A stretch of DNA of 64,000 nt from Geothrix terrae (GTDB taxonomy: Bacteria; Acidobacteriota; Holophagae; Holophagales; Holophagaceae), in contig NZ_JAKZLA010000008.1 in the NCBI RefSeq assembly GCF_022808775.1, positions 118,559-182,558 on the forward strand, read 5' to 3'. Below are positions 34,162 through 43,203 of this stretch, piece by piece (the stretch's first letter is position 1; each line of letters begins with the position of its first letter). Below the pieces are notes generated by a model. It searched no databases and was not told where the DNA came from. It saw only the letters and a program-made list of their open reading frames with translations. The position numbers and the translations under genes are program-made.

Positions 34162-35340
34162 TCAGGCCCGCTTCAGCGTGAAGATCGTGATCTCCGGCGG
34201 GGCGGCGATGCGCAGCGGGAGGCCTACCACACCCAGGCCGCGGCTCACGTAGAGCACGTCCTCGCCCTGTCGGTAGAAGCCCTCGGTGCGGGGGCCGATG
34301 AGGTGGGCGCTGCTGAGGCCGGGGATGGGATTGATCTGGCCGCCATGGGTGTGCCCGGACAGGGTCAGGCGCGCGCCGGCGGTCAGGGCCTTCTCCCATT
34401 CGCTGGGCCGGTGGTTCAGGCAGAGGCGGAAGGCGTCGACGGGCACGTCGCGGGTGGCCTCCGTGGGCCGGGGGCCGGGCCCGAAGACCATGCGCCGGAA
34501 CCGGCCGTTCCGGGCCATCGGATCCTGGAGCCCCATCACCGCTAGGGTGCTGCCGTTCCGGCGGACCAGGGCCGAGGCGTTCTCCACGCAGCGGATGCCG
34601 GCAGCCTCCAGATCCCGCCAGATGGGCCGGGGATCGTCGAAGTAGTCGTGGTTGCCGAGCACGGCGAAGGTCCCGTAGGCCGCCGGGAAGCCCGCGAAGG
34701 CGTCGACCACCGGCCCCAGCTCGTCGGGCCGGCTGTCCACCAGGTCGCCGGTGATGAGGAGCAGGTCCGGCCGCTCCCGCGCCGCGAGGTCCCGCCACCG
34801 GCGCACCAGCTCCGGGCCCACCAGGGGGCCGGAATGCAGGTCGCTGAGCTGGGCGAGGCGGAGGCCCTCGAGCCCCGGAGGCAGGTTCGAGAAGGCCAGC
34901 TCGTGGCGGGTGATGACCGGATCGCCATAGGCCTCCCGGGCGCCCCGGGCGCCGAAGGCCACCGCGGCTCCGGTGCTGGCGAGGGCGGCGGTCCGCAGGA
35001 ACGCGCGCCGTCCGGGATCCAAGGCCTCGCCCGGCGGCTCGGGCTTGTGGCGGCTCCACAGGTGCCAGAGACCCTCGGCCGCCATGCCCGCCAGCAGGTG
35101 CAGGACCGTGAAGGCCTGGAAATAGAATCCCCCCCGGGCCATGCCCCGCAGGAGGGGCAGGGCGCCATGCCCGCCCAGGCCGATGAGGCGTAGCCCGGCG
35201 AAGAGGATCAGGGGGATGTGGATGAGCCCCAGGATCCAGGGCAGCGCTCGATGGTACCGGCTCGGCAGTTCCAGTCGCAGCAGGCGCAGGTGCAGCCACT
35301 GGACGAGGAAGATGAGGACGAGGCCGGTGAGGAAGAGCAT
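34162..35340 (-). CDS. Membrane-anchored metallophosphoesterase
   Basis: A 392-residue protein with three N-terminal membrane helices (~1-100), an Arg-Arg-containing hydrophobic stretch near residue 113 (GRRAFLRTAALAS) that resembles a Tat signal, and a calcineurin-like phosphoesterase domain. Metal ligands are clear: QLSDLHSGP, TGDLVDSR, GNHDYF and SGHTHGGQIN. The YkuE/YaeI-type relatives act outside the inner membrane on phospholipid-like or nucleotide substrates. It follows the surface-protease gene by 19 bases. Confidence 0.87.
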   Translation of the reverse strand: MLFLTGLVLIFLVQWLHLRLLRLELPSRYHRALPWILGLIHIPLILFAGLRLIGLGGHGALPLLRGMARGGFYFQAFTVLHLLAGMAAEGLWHLWSRHKPEPPGEALDPGRRAFLRTAALASTGAAVAFGARGAREAYGDPVITRHELAFSNLPPGLEGLRLAQLSDLHSGPLVGPELVRRWRDLAARERPDLLLITGDLVDSRPDELGPVVDAFAGFPAAYGTFAVLGNHDYFDDPRPIWRDLEAAGIRCVENASALVRRNGSTLAVMGLQDPMARNGRFRRMVFGPGPRPTEATRDVPVDAFRLCLNHRPSEWEKALTAGARLTLSGHTHGGQINPIPGLSSAHLIGPRTEGFYRQGEDVLYVSRGLGVVGLPLRIAAPPEITIFTLKRA

Positions 35341-35359
35341 CAGGATTCCCAGGATGACA

Positions 35360-37909
35360 TCACGGCCGCACGATCACGCTGAGGGTTCCCACGGTACGAC
35401 CCTTCATGGCCCCGTCCAAGGGGCGATGCACACCCAGGGTGAAGGACAGGTTCCCCGCGAGGCGGCGCACCACGTCCATGGGTAGTCCCAGGTTCCGGCT
35501 GTTCAGCTCCAGGCCCGCCACCCGCTGGGCCGAGGGCCGGGGATCGGGGTCCTGCCACACGGTCGCGTGCTCCACGTAGGCCGTGAGGGGGCCGAGCCCC
35601 AGGTCTCCCCGCAGGCGCCGCAGGCGATCGCCCATGGCGGTGTAGGCGGGCAGGGCCGCCTGGTCCACCCGGTTGGCGTCCAGGGATCCGGGCAGCAGGG
35701 AGGTGCCCACGCCGCCCAGGTGGAAGCGGTCCAGAGCCGAGGAGTCGCCGCCGACGCGACCCTCCTCCAGGCGCACCATCAGTGGCGACCAGGGGTTGAT
35801 CCAGCCCAGCGTGAGGGTGGCGCGCGCCAGGGTCCAGCTCCGGCCGTCCGTGCGTCCCTGCTGCCCCCGGGCGGCCAGAGCGGCGCGGAGACCCTGCCCG
35901 TCCCGGCTCCAGGAGTTGCTCAGGCCCGCTTCCGCGCCCCAGAGGGCCCGGCTGATCGATGTCCCGCCCTGGGGCGTGACCCGCTCGTAGGCCAGGATGG
36001 GCCGGAGGTGGGCGCGGGGGCGGCCCAGGTCCTCCCGGTCGAAGGCCAGCTCCACGCCCCGGCGCTCGCGGTCGAAGCCCGCCACGGGCGCGAACCGCTG
36101 GCTGGAGGGGCGCTCCAGGAGGGAGAAGGCCTGGAGCGAAGGCGCCCAGCGCCAGCCGCGCCAGGCCGCGCCGGCCATGCCGCCCCGGGGGCCCGCGCCG
36201 TCGCCCAGCCCCGCCAGCACCTGCCAGTTCAGGCGGCCCAGGATGTCGTTGCCTCCAGCGCCGAGCTGGATGCTTTCGCCGGATGGGGTGAGGCTGTAGC
36301 CCGCCAGGGTGAAGGCCTCGTGGCTCTCCCCGACGCGGTAGGGATGAGGAACGACGGGGACCGGTGGAGGCAGGGGGCTGGGCTCGTCGGACCTGGGGAG
36401 GATCTGGCCCTTGATCAGGGCGGCGGGATCCTGGGGCAGGTCGCGGGGCTCCAGGGGCGGCAGGGTGGCGTCGAGACGGCGGATCTGGACGCCCGTGGCA
36501 CTGAGCTGGGTGTAGTAGATCCACTTGCCGTCCGGCGTGGCCACCGGGTTCCAGGCGGCGGCCAGGGTGCGCGTGAGGGGCCGCCCGGCGGCATCCACCA
36601 CGTTCCAGATGCCACCCACCTCCTTCCAGGAGGGGCCGGCCGGTGCGGTGGGCTTCGCCGCGATGACGGAGGTGCCACGCACGCCCTTGCCCAAGGTCCA
36701 GACCCGGCCCCGGGGCTTCAGCACCCCTTCTTCATCGGGCAGGCGGAGCTGGAAGGCGATGGCGTCCGGGGCCGTCCAGACGGGCTTCCAGGGAAGGGCG
36801 CCATCGATGGATCCCAGCCGTCGCGCCGGAGGCAGCACCGGCACGAGGGGGGCGTGGTCGGGGGGCTCGCCGGGCTGGGGCTTGGCGGCCTTGGACGCGG
36901 CCTTCAGATCCCAGACATAGAGTCCGGGCTTCTTGGCGGCCAGCACCCGGGCCAGGAGCTTCGTGCCGTCGGGGCTCAGGGCCAGATCCGTGGCCCAGCC
37001 CTGGAGCTGGGTGACCAGCTCGCCCTCGCGCAGACCCTGGGCCCGGGCGAAGCGCTCCAGCTCCAGGGCGGTGTGGGTCAGCTCAGCACAGAAGCGCTGG
37101 TAGCCATCCTTGGGCGGGAAGCCGAAGGTGGCGGCGAAGGCCGCGTCGAAGTCACGCTTTCCCGCCAGGTGGATCCAGAGGGTCTGGAGCGCTTTCGGAT
37201 CGCCGGAGGTCCTCTCCAGCCACTCGAGGTAGGCGCTGCCGCCCAGGTAGGCCAGGCTGCCGCCCAGGAAGCCCTGGGTGCCGCTCAGGGCCTCGTAGGT
37301 GGGGAGCTTGCCTTCGATGGCCCACTGGCGCAGCACCGCGGCGCGGAAGGCGCTGTGGGGGCGGCCGCTGCCCGTGAGCTTGCCTTCAATGAGGGTGGCG
37401 TAGCCCTCGGTGACCCAGCGGGGGGACTTCTCCGCGAGGGGCCCCAGCGCCGCGGTCCAGCGCCGCCAGAGGCTGGGCTTCAGGGCCGGGCGCAGCAGGT
37501 GGTGCATGTGGCCCAGTTCGTGGACCACCAGCAGCTCCGCCCAGTCGCGGTGGTGGCCGACGACTGAATCGGGTTCGGGCACCGTCTTCCACAGCACCAC
37601 ATGGGGACGGGGGAGGATGGGGAAGGCCAGGCCGTTGGCCTCCATCACGGGGTCCAGGATCAGGATGTCGATGGGCTTCCCCGGCTTCTCGTAGGCGAAG
37701 CCGACCAGCCCCAGGTATTGGGCATGGACCCCTTCCACCCGGGAGGCCACGTCCCGGCCGAAGGCCTCGAAGGCCGCGGGGCAATGGATGCGGTAGTGCG
37801 CCGTGGCGAAGGTGAGCCAGCGCGCATCGGGAGCCTGGACCCGGGCGGGGGCCGCCTGGATCAGGGCGGGAAAGAGGGCCAGGGCGGGTGTCAGGGTCCG
37901 GAGGCGCAT
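35360..37909 (-). CDS. Surface gluzincin-like metalloprotease with propeller and outer-membrane barrel
   Basis: An 849-residue protein with a signal peptide (residues 1-20). Residues ~20-280 form a peptidase-MA-like domain: VHELGHMHH holds the HExxH zinc site and WVTEGYATLIEG the third ligand. The middle part has TolB-like propeller strands (DLALSPDGTKLLARV, ATPDGKWIYYT). The last ~300 residues look like an outer-membrane barrel with many alternating strands. It may cleave exported or host/environmental proteins at the surface. It diverges from apbE across two Fur-like palindromes, the nearer of which lies ~40 bases before the start at 37909. Confidence 0.8.
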   Translation of the reverse strand: MRLRTLTPALALFPALIQAAPARVQAPDARWLTFATAHYRIHCPAAFEAFGRDVASRVEGVHAQYLGLVGFAYEKPGKPIDILILDPVMEANGLAFPILPRPHVVLWKTVPEPDSVVGHHRDWAELLVVHELGHMHHLLRPALKPSLWRRWTAALGPLAEKSPRWVTEGYATLIEGKLTGSGRPHSAFRAAVLRQWAIEGKLPTYEALSGTQGFLGGSLAYLGGSAYLEWLERTSGDPKALQTLWIHLAGKRDFDAAFAATFGFPPKDGYQRFCAELTHTALELERFARAQGLREGELVTQLQGWATDLALSPDGTKLLARVLAAKKPGLYVWDLKAASKAAKPQPGEPPDHAPLVPVLPPARRLGSIDGALPWKPVWTAPDAIAFQLRLPDEEGVLKPRGRVWTLGKGVRGTSVIAAKPTAPAGPSWKEVGGIWNVVDAAGRPLTRTLAAAWNPVATPDGKWIYYTQLSATGVQIRRLDATLPPLEPRDLPQDPAALIKGQILPRSDEPSPLPPPVPVVPHPYRVGESHEAFTLAGYSLTPSGESIQLGAGGNDILGRLNWQVLAGLGDGAGPRGGMAGAAWRGWRWAPSLQAFSLLERPSSQRFAPVAGFDRERRGVELAFDREDLGRPRAHLRPILAYERVTPQGGTSISRALWGAEAGLSNSWSRDGQGLRAALAARGQQGRTDGRSWTLARATLTLGWINPWSPLMVRLEEGRVGGDSSALDRFHLGGVGTSLLPGSLDANRVDQAALPAYTAMGDRLRRLRGDLGLGPLTAYVEHATVWQDPDPRPSAQRVAGLELNSRNLGLPMDVVRRLAGNLSFTLGVHRPLDGAMKGRTVGTLSVIVRP

Positions 37910-37948
37910 GGCCCCAGTGTGAACCCAGGATGTGATGGGGATCATGTT

Positions 37949-37965
37949 TTGAGAATTCATCTCAA
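37949..37965. promoter_or_regulatory. Fur-box-like palindrome 1
   Basis: TTGAGA and TCTCAA form a perfect inverted repeat around ATTCA. Read as the Fur 7-1-7 arrangement (TGAGAAT-T-CATCTCA, 37950-37964), it differs little from a TGATAAT-N-ATTATCA-type iron box. It lies in the 86-base gap between divergent genes. Confidence 0.6.
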
Positions 37966-37995
37966 ATTTAGGGTTGAAATTCGAGATTCATTGTT

Positions 37996-38970
37996 GTGAG
38001 ACTCATTCTCATGTTTGTGGCACCACCCCTCCCACTCCCGGCGACTGCCCCGGCGCCGACCTTGATGGTCGTCCAAGGGTCCGCGCCGGCCCTGGATCGC
38101 CTCGTGCTCGCCATGGGGACCGAGCTGCGCCTGCACCTCGAGGGCCCCGGGGACCTCGGCCGGGCCTCGGAGGTGGCGCTGGCGGAGGTCGCCCGCCTCG
38201 AGGCCGCCTGCTCCACCTGGGACCCCGCCTCCACCTGGAGCCGCCTGAACGCGGCCCAGGGCCGCCCCGTGGCGCTGGACCGCGAGTGGCTCGACCTGCT
38301 GGCGCAGATGAAAGCCTGGCAGGCGCGCACGGAGGGGGCCTTCGACCCTGTCCTGATGGCCCTGATGCGGGCCTGGGCCATCCGGGCGGGGGGCCGGACG
38401 CCGGATCCAGCGGCCTTGGCGGCCGCGCGCCGCGCCTCGGGCGCCCCTCTCTTGATCCTCGATCGGACCGCGGGCACCGCCCGATTGGCCCTTCCCGAGG
38501 CGGGCGTGGAGGAGGGCGGCTTCCTCAAGGGCTACGCCCTGGACCGCCTGCGCCAGGCGGTGGGTACGCCTGCGGGCCTGCTGGACTTCGGCGGCCAGCT
38601 GCTGGCCTGGGGTGCGCCAGTGGAGGCCTCCGTGGCCGATCCCCGGGACCGCCGCCTCGCCCGGCTCACCCTTTCCCTGCGCGAGGCCTCGCTCTCCAGC
38701 AGCGGCACCTCCGAGCGGGGCCGGCACATCCTCGACCCGCGCACGGGCGAACCCTGTCCCGACTGGGGCAGCACCGCGGTGGTGGCCGCGGACGCCCTCA
38801 CGGCGGATGTCCTCTCCACGGCCCTCTACGTCCTGGGCCCCGACGCGGGCCGGACCTGGGCGGAACGCCAGGGTGTGGCCGCCGCCTTCCTCCTCAACGA
38901 CGGAACGGTCCGGATGAGCCCGGCCTTCCGCGCCCTCCACCCCACCCTGATCGCTCGGGAGTCCCGATGA
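37996..38970 (+). CDS. apbE: ApbE family FAD:protein FMN transferase
   Basis: A 324-residue periplasmic enzyme that transfers FMN from FAD onto a Thr of target proteins. The features AMGTELRLHLEG, EVARLEAACSTWDP, SRLN, GGFLKGYALDRLR, LLDFGGQLLAWG and the metal-site strand ALTADVLSTALYVLG are all present. The GTG at 37996 gives a short signal-like N-terminus (RLILMFVAPPLPLPATA); the ATG at 38011 is an alternative. Its stop overlaps the porin start (ATGA). A likely target, an FMN-binding-domain protein, is two genes downstream. Confidence 0.92.
   Translation: MRLILMFVAPPLPLPATAPAPTLMVVQGSAPALDRLVLAMGTELRLHLEGPGDLGRASEVALAEVARLEAACSTWDPASTWSRLNAAQGRPVALDREWLDLLAQMKAWQARTEGAFDPVLMALMRAWAIRAGGRTPDPAALAAARRASGAPLLILDRTAGTARLALPEAGVEEGGFLKGYALDRLRQAVGTPAGLLDFGGQLLAWGAPVEASVADPRDRRLARLTLSLREASLSSSGTSERGRHILDPRTGEPCPDWGSTAVVAADALTADVLSTALYVLGPDAGRTWAERQGVAAAFLLNDGTVRMSPAFRALHPTLIARESR
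37997..38011. promoter_or_regulatory. Fur-box-like palindrome 2
   Basis: TGAGACT-C-ATTCTCA is a second 7-1-7 inverted repeat, 47 bases from the first (centre to centre), and it overlaps the start of apbE. The region between the two sites, including ATTCGAGATTCATT, also resembles half-sites. A regulator bound here would block the apbE operon, and possibly the divergent protease gene as well. Confidence 0.6.
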
Positions 38971-40259
38971 AGTTCCTGCTCACCCCCCTCATGTGCGCCC
39001 TGCTGGCGGCGCCCGCCTTCGCCCAGGAGAAGCCGGACACGGACAAGCGGATTGCCGATCTGGAGCGCCGCCTGGATGCCATGTCCCGGGAGCTCGAGAG
39101 CCAGAAGACCGGCAGCGTGGTGCCGCCCGCCGGCGAGGAGGGCCGCTTCGGCCTGGGCGCGGCGGCCAGCAAGGTCTATGCGGCGCCCGCGGGCCTCAGC
39201 ATCGGCGGCTACGGCGAGTTCCTCTACCAGAACTTCGACTCCAAGCTGCAGAACGGGACGAAGGCCCCCCGGGAAGCCAACCTCGATGCCCTGCGCCTCG
39301 TGCTCTACACGGGCTACAAGTTCACGGACCGCATCGTGTTCAACTCCGAGCTGGAGTTCGAGCACGGCGGCTACTCCGACGAGTCCACAGGGGGCGAGGT
39401 CAAGGTCGAGTTCGCCTACCTGGACTTCCTGGTCGACAAGGCCTTCAACGTGCGGGCCGGCATGATGCTGCTGCCCGTGGGCTTCATCAACGAGATGCAC
39501 GAGCCCCCCGCCTTCCTCGGCTCCCAGCGCCCCCTGGTGGAGCGCCGCATCATTCCCAGCACATGGCACGAGAACGGCGTGGGCCTCCACGGCGAGCTGC
39601 CGGGCAACCTGAGCTACCGCCTCTACCTGGTGAACGGCATGGACGCCAACCCCGATCCGGGCAACGGCCACGAGGGCTTCACGGCCGAGAGCATCAAGGG
39701 CGGGCGCCAGTTCGGCAAGGAGGCCAAGGCCAACAGCCTGGCCTGGACCGGCCGCCTGGACTGGGCCCCCATCCCCGGCACCACCCTGGGCTTCAGCTTC
39801 TACCGCGGCAACTCCAATCCCACGGACGGCGCGGAGTCCCTCATGACCACCCTGTGGGACGTCCATGCGGAGTACCGCGCCGCGGGCCTCCAGCTGCGGG
39901 GCCTCTTCTCCCGCGTCACCAACTCCGAGGCCGGCGTGGCGGCCCTTCCGCCGACCAGCGACGGCTTCCAGACCGGCACCCGGCAGTTCGGCGGCTACCT
40001 GGAGGCGGGCTACGATGTGCTGCGTGGCACCGGCAAGCAGGCCCTCATCCCCTTCGTCCGCTACGAGCGCCTGAACTCCCAGCAGCGCGTGGTGGAGGGC
40101 GTCACCCCGGACTTCGCCAACGACGTGACGGTCAAGACCGTGGGCGTGAGCTACAAGCCCATCCCCAACGTCGCCGTGAAGGCCGACTGGAACAAGATCG
40201 AGAACCGCGCCGAGACCGGCCGCGACCAGTTCAACCTGGGCCTCGGCTTCTACTTCTAG
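38967..40259 (+). CDS. Outer-membrane porin with N-terminal coiled coil
   Basis: A 430-residue protein with a signal peptide (LLAAPAFAQ), a short coiled coil (DKRIADLERRLDAMSRELES, residues ~25-44) and a long barrel ending in LGLGFYF. The strand pattern resembles phosphate-selective porin O/P-like barrels. It is in the Fur-site-preceded operon with apbE and an FMN protein, so it may pass a metal chelate or electron carrier rather than phosphate; that is inference. Confidence 0.84.
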   Translation: MKFLLTPLMCALLAAPAFAQEKPDTDKRIADLERRLDAMSRELESQKTGSVVPPAGEEGRFGLGAAASKVYAAPAGLSIGGYGEFLYQNFDSKLQNGTKAPREANLDALRLVLYTGYKFTDRIVFNSELEFEHGGYSDESTGGEVKVEFAYLDFLVDKAFNVRAGMMLLPVGFINEMHEPPAFLGSQRPLVERRIIPSTWHENGVGLHGELPGNLSYRLYLVNGMDANPDPGNGHEGFTAESIKGGRQFGKEAKANSLAWTGRLDWAPIPGTTLGFSFYRGNSNPTDGAESLMTTLWDVHAEYRAAGLQLRGLFSRVTNSEAGVAALPPTSDGFQTGTRQFGGYLEAGYDVLRGTGKQALIPFVRYERLNSQQRVVEGVTPDFANDVTVKTVGVSYKPIPNVAVKADWNKIENRAETGRDQFNLGLGFYF

Positions 40260-40267
40260 GACCCGCC

Positions 40268-40786
40268 ATGATCCGCGTCCTCGCTCCCCTCGCCTTCTCC
40301 CTGCCGCTCTTCGCGGCCCTGCCCACCACGCAGGAGGCCCTGGCCCTGGCTTTTCCCGGGGCCCAGCTCGCCCGGAGGGAATTCGTGCTCAGCGAGCCTC
40401 AAGCCGGCCGCGCGAAGGCGCTGGCGCAGGTGGAGGTGCCGGGGCGCTGGCTGGTGGCCTACGAGGCTCGGCGGAACGGAACCCTGGTGGGCGTCGGCTT
40501 CTTCGACACCCACCGGGTCCGGACCCTGAACGAGACGCTGCTGGTGGCCATCTCGCCTGAAGGCCGCATCCTCCGGGTGGAGGCCGTGACCTTCCACGAG
40601 CCCGCCGAGTACATGGCCAAGGAGGCCTGGGTGAAGCAGTTCGAAGGGAAGGACCTCGACCCGCAGCTCACGCTCAAGGGCTCCATCCGCCCGCTGTCGG
40701 GCGCCACGCTCACGGCGAACGCCATGACGGACGCGGCCCGCCGCTGCCTGGCCCTGCACCAGGTGCTCTACCGGGAGGGGAAATGA
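40268..40786 (+). CDS. Periplasmic FMN-binding-domain protein
   Basis: A 172-residue protein with a signal peptide and a single FMN-binding domain. RPLSGATLTANAM near residues 145-157 is the flavinylation motif, where ApbE attaches FMN to the Thr of SGAT. The surrounding AEYMAKEAWVKQFEGK is typical. It would carry electrons between the membrane cytochrome encoded next and acceptors outside. ATGA overlap joins it to that cytochrome gene. Confidence 0.85.
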   Translation: MIRVLAPLAFSLPLFAALPTTQEALALAFPGAQLARREFVLSEPQAGRAKALAQVEVPGRWLVAYEARRNGTLVGVGFFDTHRVRTLNETLLVAISPEGRILRVEAVTFHEPAEYMAKEAWVKQFEGKDLDPQLTLKGSIRPLSGATLTANAMTDAARRCLALHQVLYREGK

Positions 40787-41235
40787 GCCCGCTCGAACGC
40801 TGGAGCCTGCACCTCGCCGCCCTGGCCACGGCGGGCACGGGCCTCATGGACGGCCTGCTGCGCTGGTTCGGCGTGCGGGCCGGGGAGTTCGGCCCCGAGC
40901 CCCACCCCTGGCTCCCGGCGGCCCAGCACCTGCACGTGCTCACGGCGCCCCTCCTCCTCTTCGCCCTGGGCATGACGGTGCGCGGCCACCTCCAGGCGAA
41001 GCTGAAGCGGGGCTCCGAGGGCCGTCGCACGGGCCTGGGCGCCGCATTCCTCATCGCGCCCATGGTGCTGTCCGGCTATGCCGTGCAGGTGGTCACCAGC
41101 CCCGCCTGGCGCACGGCCTTCAGCTGGGCCCACGGCCTGAGCGCCGGACTCTTCCTGTTGGCCTACCTGGGCCACCTCTTCATCCCCCACGCCCAGGTCG
41201 AACTGCGGACCACCGCTGAGCGAAGGACCAGCTGA
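40783..41235 (+). CDS. Four-helix cytochrome b-like membrane protein
   Basis: A 150-residue protein with four membrane helices. Histidines are placed as heme ligands in the helices: SLHLAAL, QHLHVL, VRGHLQ, WAHGLSAG and LGHLFIPH. This fits a small di-heme cytochrome b of the DUF4405/b561 kind. It ends the apbE operon and would take electrons from the quinone pool to the flavoprotein. The exact family was not identified. Confidence 0.72.
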   Translation: MSPLERWSLHLAALATAGTGLMDGLLRWFGVRAGEFGPEPHPWLPAAQHLHVLTAPLLLFALGMTVRGHLQAKLKRGSEGRRTGLGAAFLIAPMVLSGYAVQVVTSPAWRTAFSWAHGLSAGLFLLAYLGHLFIPHAQVELRTTAERRTS

Positions 41236-41270
41236 CAGCCGGGAGCTGATAGCTGATAGCGTTCTAGGCC

Positions 41271-43067
41271 ATGGCCAAGATCCGCGTGCTCCCCGACCAG
41301 GTCGCGAACCAGATCGCGGCGGGGGAAGTCGTCGAGCGGCCCAGCTCGGTGCTGAAGGAGCTGGTGGAGAACGCCCTGGATGCGGGGGCCCGGCGCATCG
41401 AGATCGCCTGGGAGGAGGGCGGCAAGCGGCTGCTGGAGGTGGCCGACGACGGCTCGGGCATGGCCCGGGACGACCTGTACCTCGCCCTGGAGCGCCACGC
41501 CACGAGCAAGGTGCGCACGGCGGAAGACCTGGGGCATCTGGCTTCCTTCGGCTTCCGGGGCGAGGCCCTGCCGAGCATCGCCAGCGTGAGCCGCTTCGAC
41601 CTGACCAGTGCCGAAACCGAGGGCGCGGGCCACCGCCTGCGCTGCGAGTTCGGCGTCATCAAGGAGGTGGCGCCCGTCTCCCACAGCCGGGGCACCACGG
41701 TCGCCGTGCGCGACCTCTTCGCCCAGCTGCCGGCCCGGCGGCGCTTCCTGAAGTCCACGGACACGGAGCACGCCCAGCTCTGGGGGGCCGTGGCCCGGCT
41801 GGCGCTCAGCGCGCCGGGCGTGCACTGGGCCATCCGCCCTGACCGCGGCGCACCTTTGGTGCTGCCGCCCGTGGCGGACGCGGGACAACGCCTGGGTCCT
41901 CTGCTCGGCGAAAAGCTCACTCGCCTGGTGCCCTTCGTGAACGGGGAGCTCCCCTGGCGTCTGCGGGGCTTCGTGTCGCCGCCGGACCTCAGCTTCCGCG
42001 ACCGCAACCACCTCTACCTCTTCGTGAACGGCCGGGCCGTGCGGGACCGCCTCCTGCTGGCGGCACTGTCGGAGGCTTGGTCTGGTACTTTCGCCAAGGG
42101 CTCGTACCCGGCGACGGTGCTCTTCCTGGAGCTGCCTCCGGAAGCCGTGGACGTGAACGTGCACCCCACCAAGGCCGAGGTGCGTTTCCGGGAGCCCCAG
42201 CGCATCTTCGCCTGGGTGCGGAGCGGGGCCGAGGAGGCCTGGGCGCAACTCCGAGGCGGCCTGGCTTCGGTACTGGAGCTGCCGCCGAAACCGCTCGAGG
42301 CGGAGTTCGAGCTGGATCCCTCGCGCCGGGCCGCAGCCCAGCATCCCCGCCTCTGGTCCGATCACTCCGGCGGGGCCCTGGGGGCCTACCAGGCCCTTGA
42401 TGCTGCGTTCAACACGCGGCCTCTGGAGACGGTCTACGCCTACGAGCCGATGTCTTCAGGGGCTGCCGAGAACCTGGACCCCGGCGGCGCCATCCGCTAC
42501 CTGGGCTCCTTCCAGCAGACCTACCTGCTGGCGGAGATCGAAGGGGAGCGGGGGCCCGAGCTGTGGATCGTGGACCAGCACGTGGCCCACGAGCGGGTGC
42601 TCTTCGAGCGGCTCTTCCTCCGCCGCCACGCCCCCGCCATCCAGCCCCTGATGCCGCCCCGGGTGGTGCAGATCGGGCCGGAGGCCCTGGCGAGGCTGAC
42701 GCCCTTCCTCTCGGAGCTCGAGGCGGCGGGCGTGGAGGCGGAGCCCTTCGGTGATGGCGCCCTGGTGGTGCGCGGGCTGCCGGACTTCCTGGCGGACCGC
42801 GACCCCCAGGCCCTGCTGGAGGACCTGCTGGCCCGGCTCGAGCGCGAGGGTCGCGTGGATCTGGACGCCTTCCGCCGGGACCTCAACGCCGAGCTGGCCT
42901 GCCGCGCCGCCATCAAGAAGCACCACGCCCTGCCCCCGGATCTGGCCCTGGGCCTCATCCGGGACCTGCTGGCCTGCGAGGTGCCCAACACGTGTCCCCA
43001 CGGCCGCCCCATCCTCAAGAAGCTCACCCTCGAGGAGCTGGAGCGGAGCTTCGGGCGGCGAATCTAG
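41271..43067 (+). CDS. mutL: DNA mismatch repair protein MutL
   Basis: A 598-residue GHKL-type ATPase. The N-terminus has IAAGEVVERPSSVLKELVEN, DDGSGM, HATSKV and GFRGEALPSI; the C-terminal dimerisation part has VDQHVAHERVLFE and ACRAAIKKHHALPP. The endonuclease-type C-terminal Zn motif is not obvious. The final residues SFGRRI* are encoded within a 67-base segment that is repeated 210 bases downstream, where the copy ends SFGRRL*. The present terminus is therefore probably a rebuilt one. Confidence 0.95.
   Translation: MAKIRVLPDQVANQIAAGEVVERPSSVLKELVENALDAGARRIEIAWEEGGKRLLEVADDGSGMARDDLYLALERHATSKVRTAEDLGHLASFGFRGEALPSIASVSRFDLTSAETEGAGHRLRCEFGVIKEVAPVSHSRGTTVAVRDLFAQLPARRRFLKSTDTEHAQLWGAVARLALSAPGVHWAIRPDRGAPLVLPPVADAGQRLGPLLGEKLTRLVPFVNGELPWRLRGFVSPPDLSFRDRNHLYLFVNGRAVRDRLLLAALSEAWSGTFAKGSYPATVLFLELPPEAVDVNVHPTKAEVRFREPQRIFAWVRSGAEEAWAQLRGGLASVLELPPKPLEAEFELDPSRRAAAQHPRLWSDHSGGALGAYQALDAAFNTRPLETVYAYEPMSSGAAENLDPGGAIRYLGSFQQTYLLAEIEGERGPELWIVDQHVAHERVLFERLFLRRHAPAIQPLMPPRVVQIGPEALARLTPFLSELEAAGVEAEPFGDGALVVRGLPDFLADRDPQALLEDLLARLEREGRVDLDAFRRDLNAELACRAAIKKHHALPPDLALGLIRDLLACEVPNTCPHGRPILKKLTLEELERSFGRRI
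42994..43060 (+). repeat. 67-bp direct repeat, copy 1 (mutL 3' end)
   Basis: These 67 bases are identical to 43204-43270. Copy 1 encodes the last ~22 residues of MutL before the final Ile codon and TAG stop. Confidence 0.95.
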
Positions 43068-43203
43068 CCCAATCGGCGGCCTACCACTCGCGCGAGCGCT
43101 CGTGGGGGGACACCCCCGCGCGGCTCCGCCGACCACCCCCGGATCGCATCGTGCCCCGCACGATGCTCCCGCTCGGGCCTTCGGCCCTCACGGACGGGGC
43201 CCC
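43068..43203. repeat. Hairpin-rich element between the mutL repeats
   Basis: About 140 bases with stacked palindromes: CATCGTG/CACGATG (43147-43165), GGGCC/GGCCC (43175-43187) and the perfect 16-base palindrome GGACGGGGCCCCGTCC (43192-43207) that runs into repeat copy 2. It encodes nothing convincing. It looks like a REP/BIME-type or small non-autonomous mobile sequence, but no other copy was seen in the window. Confidence 0.5.
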
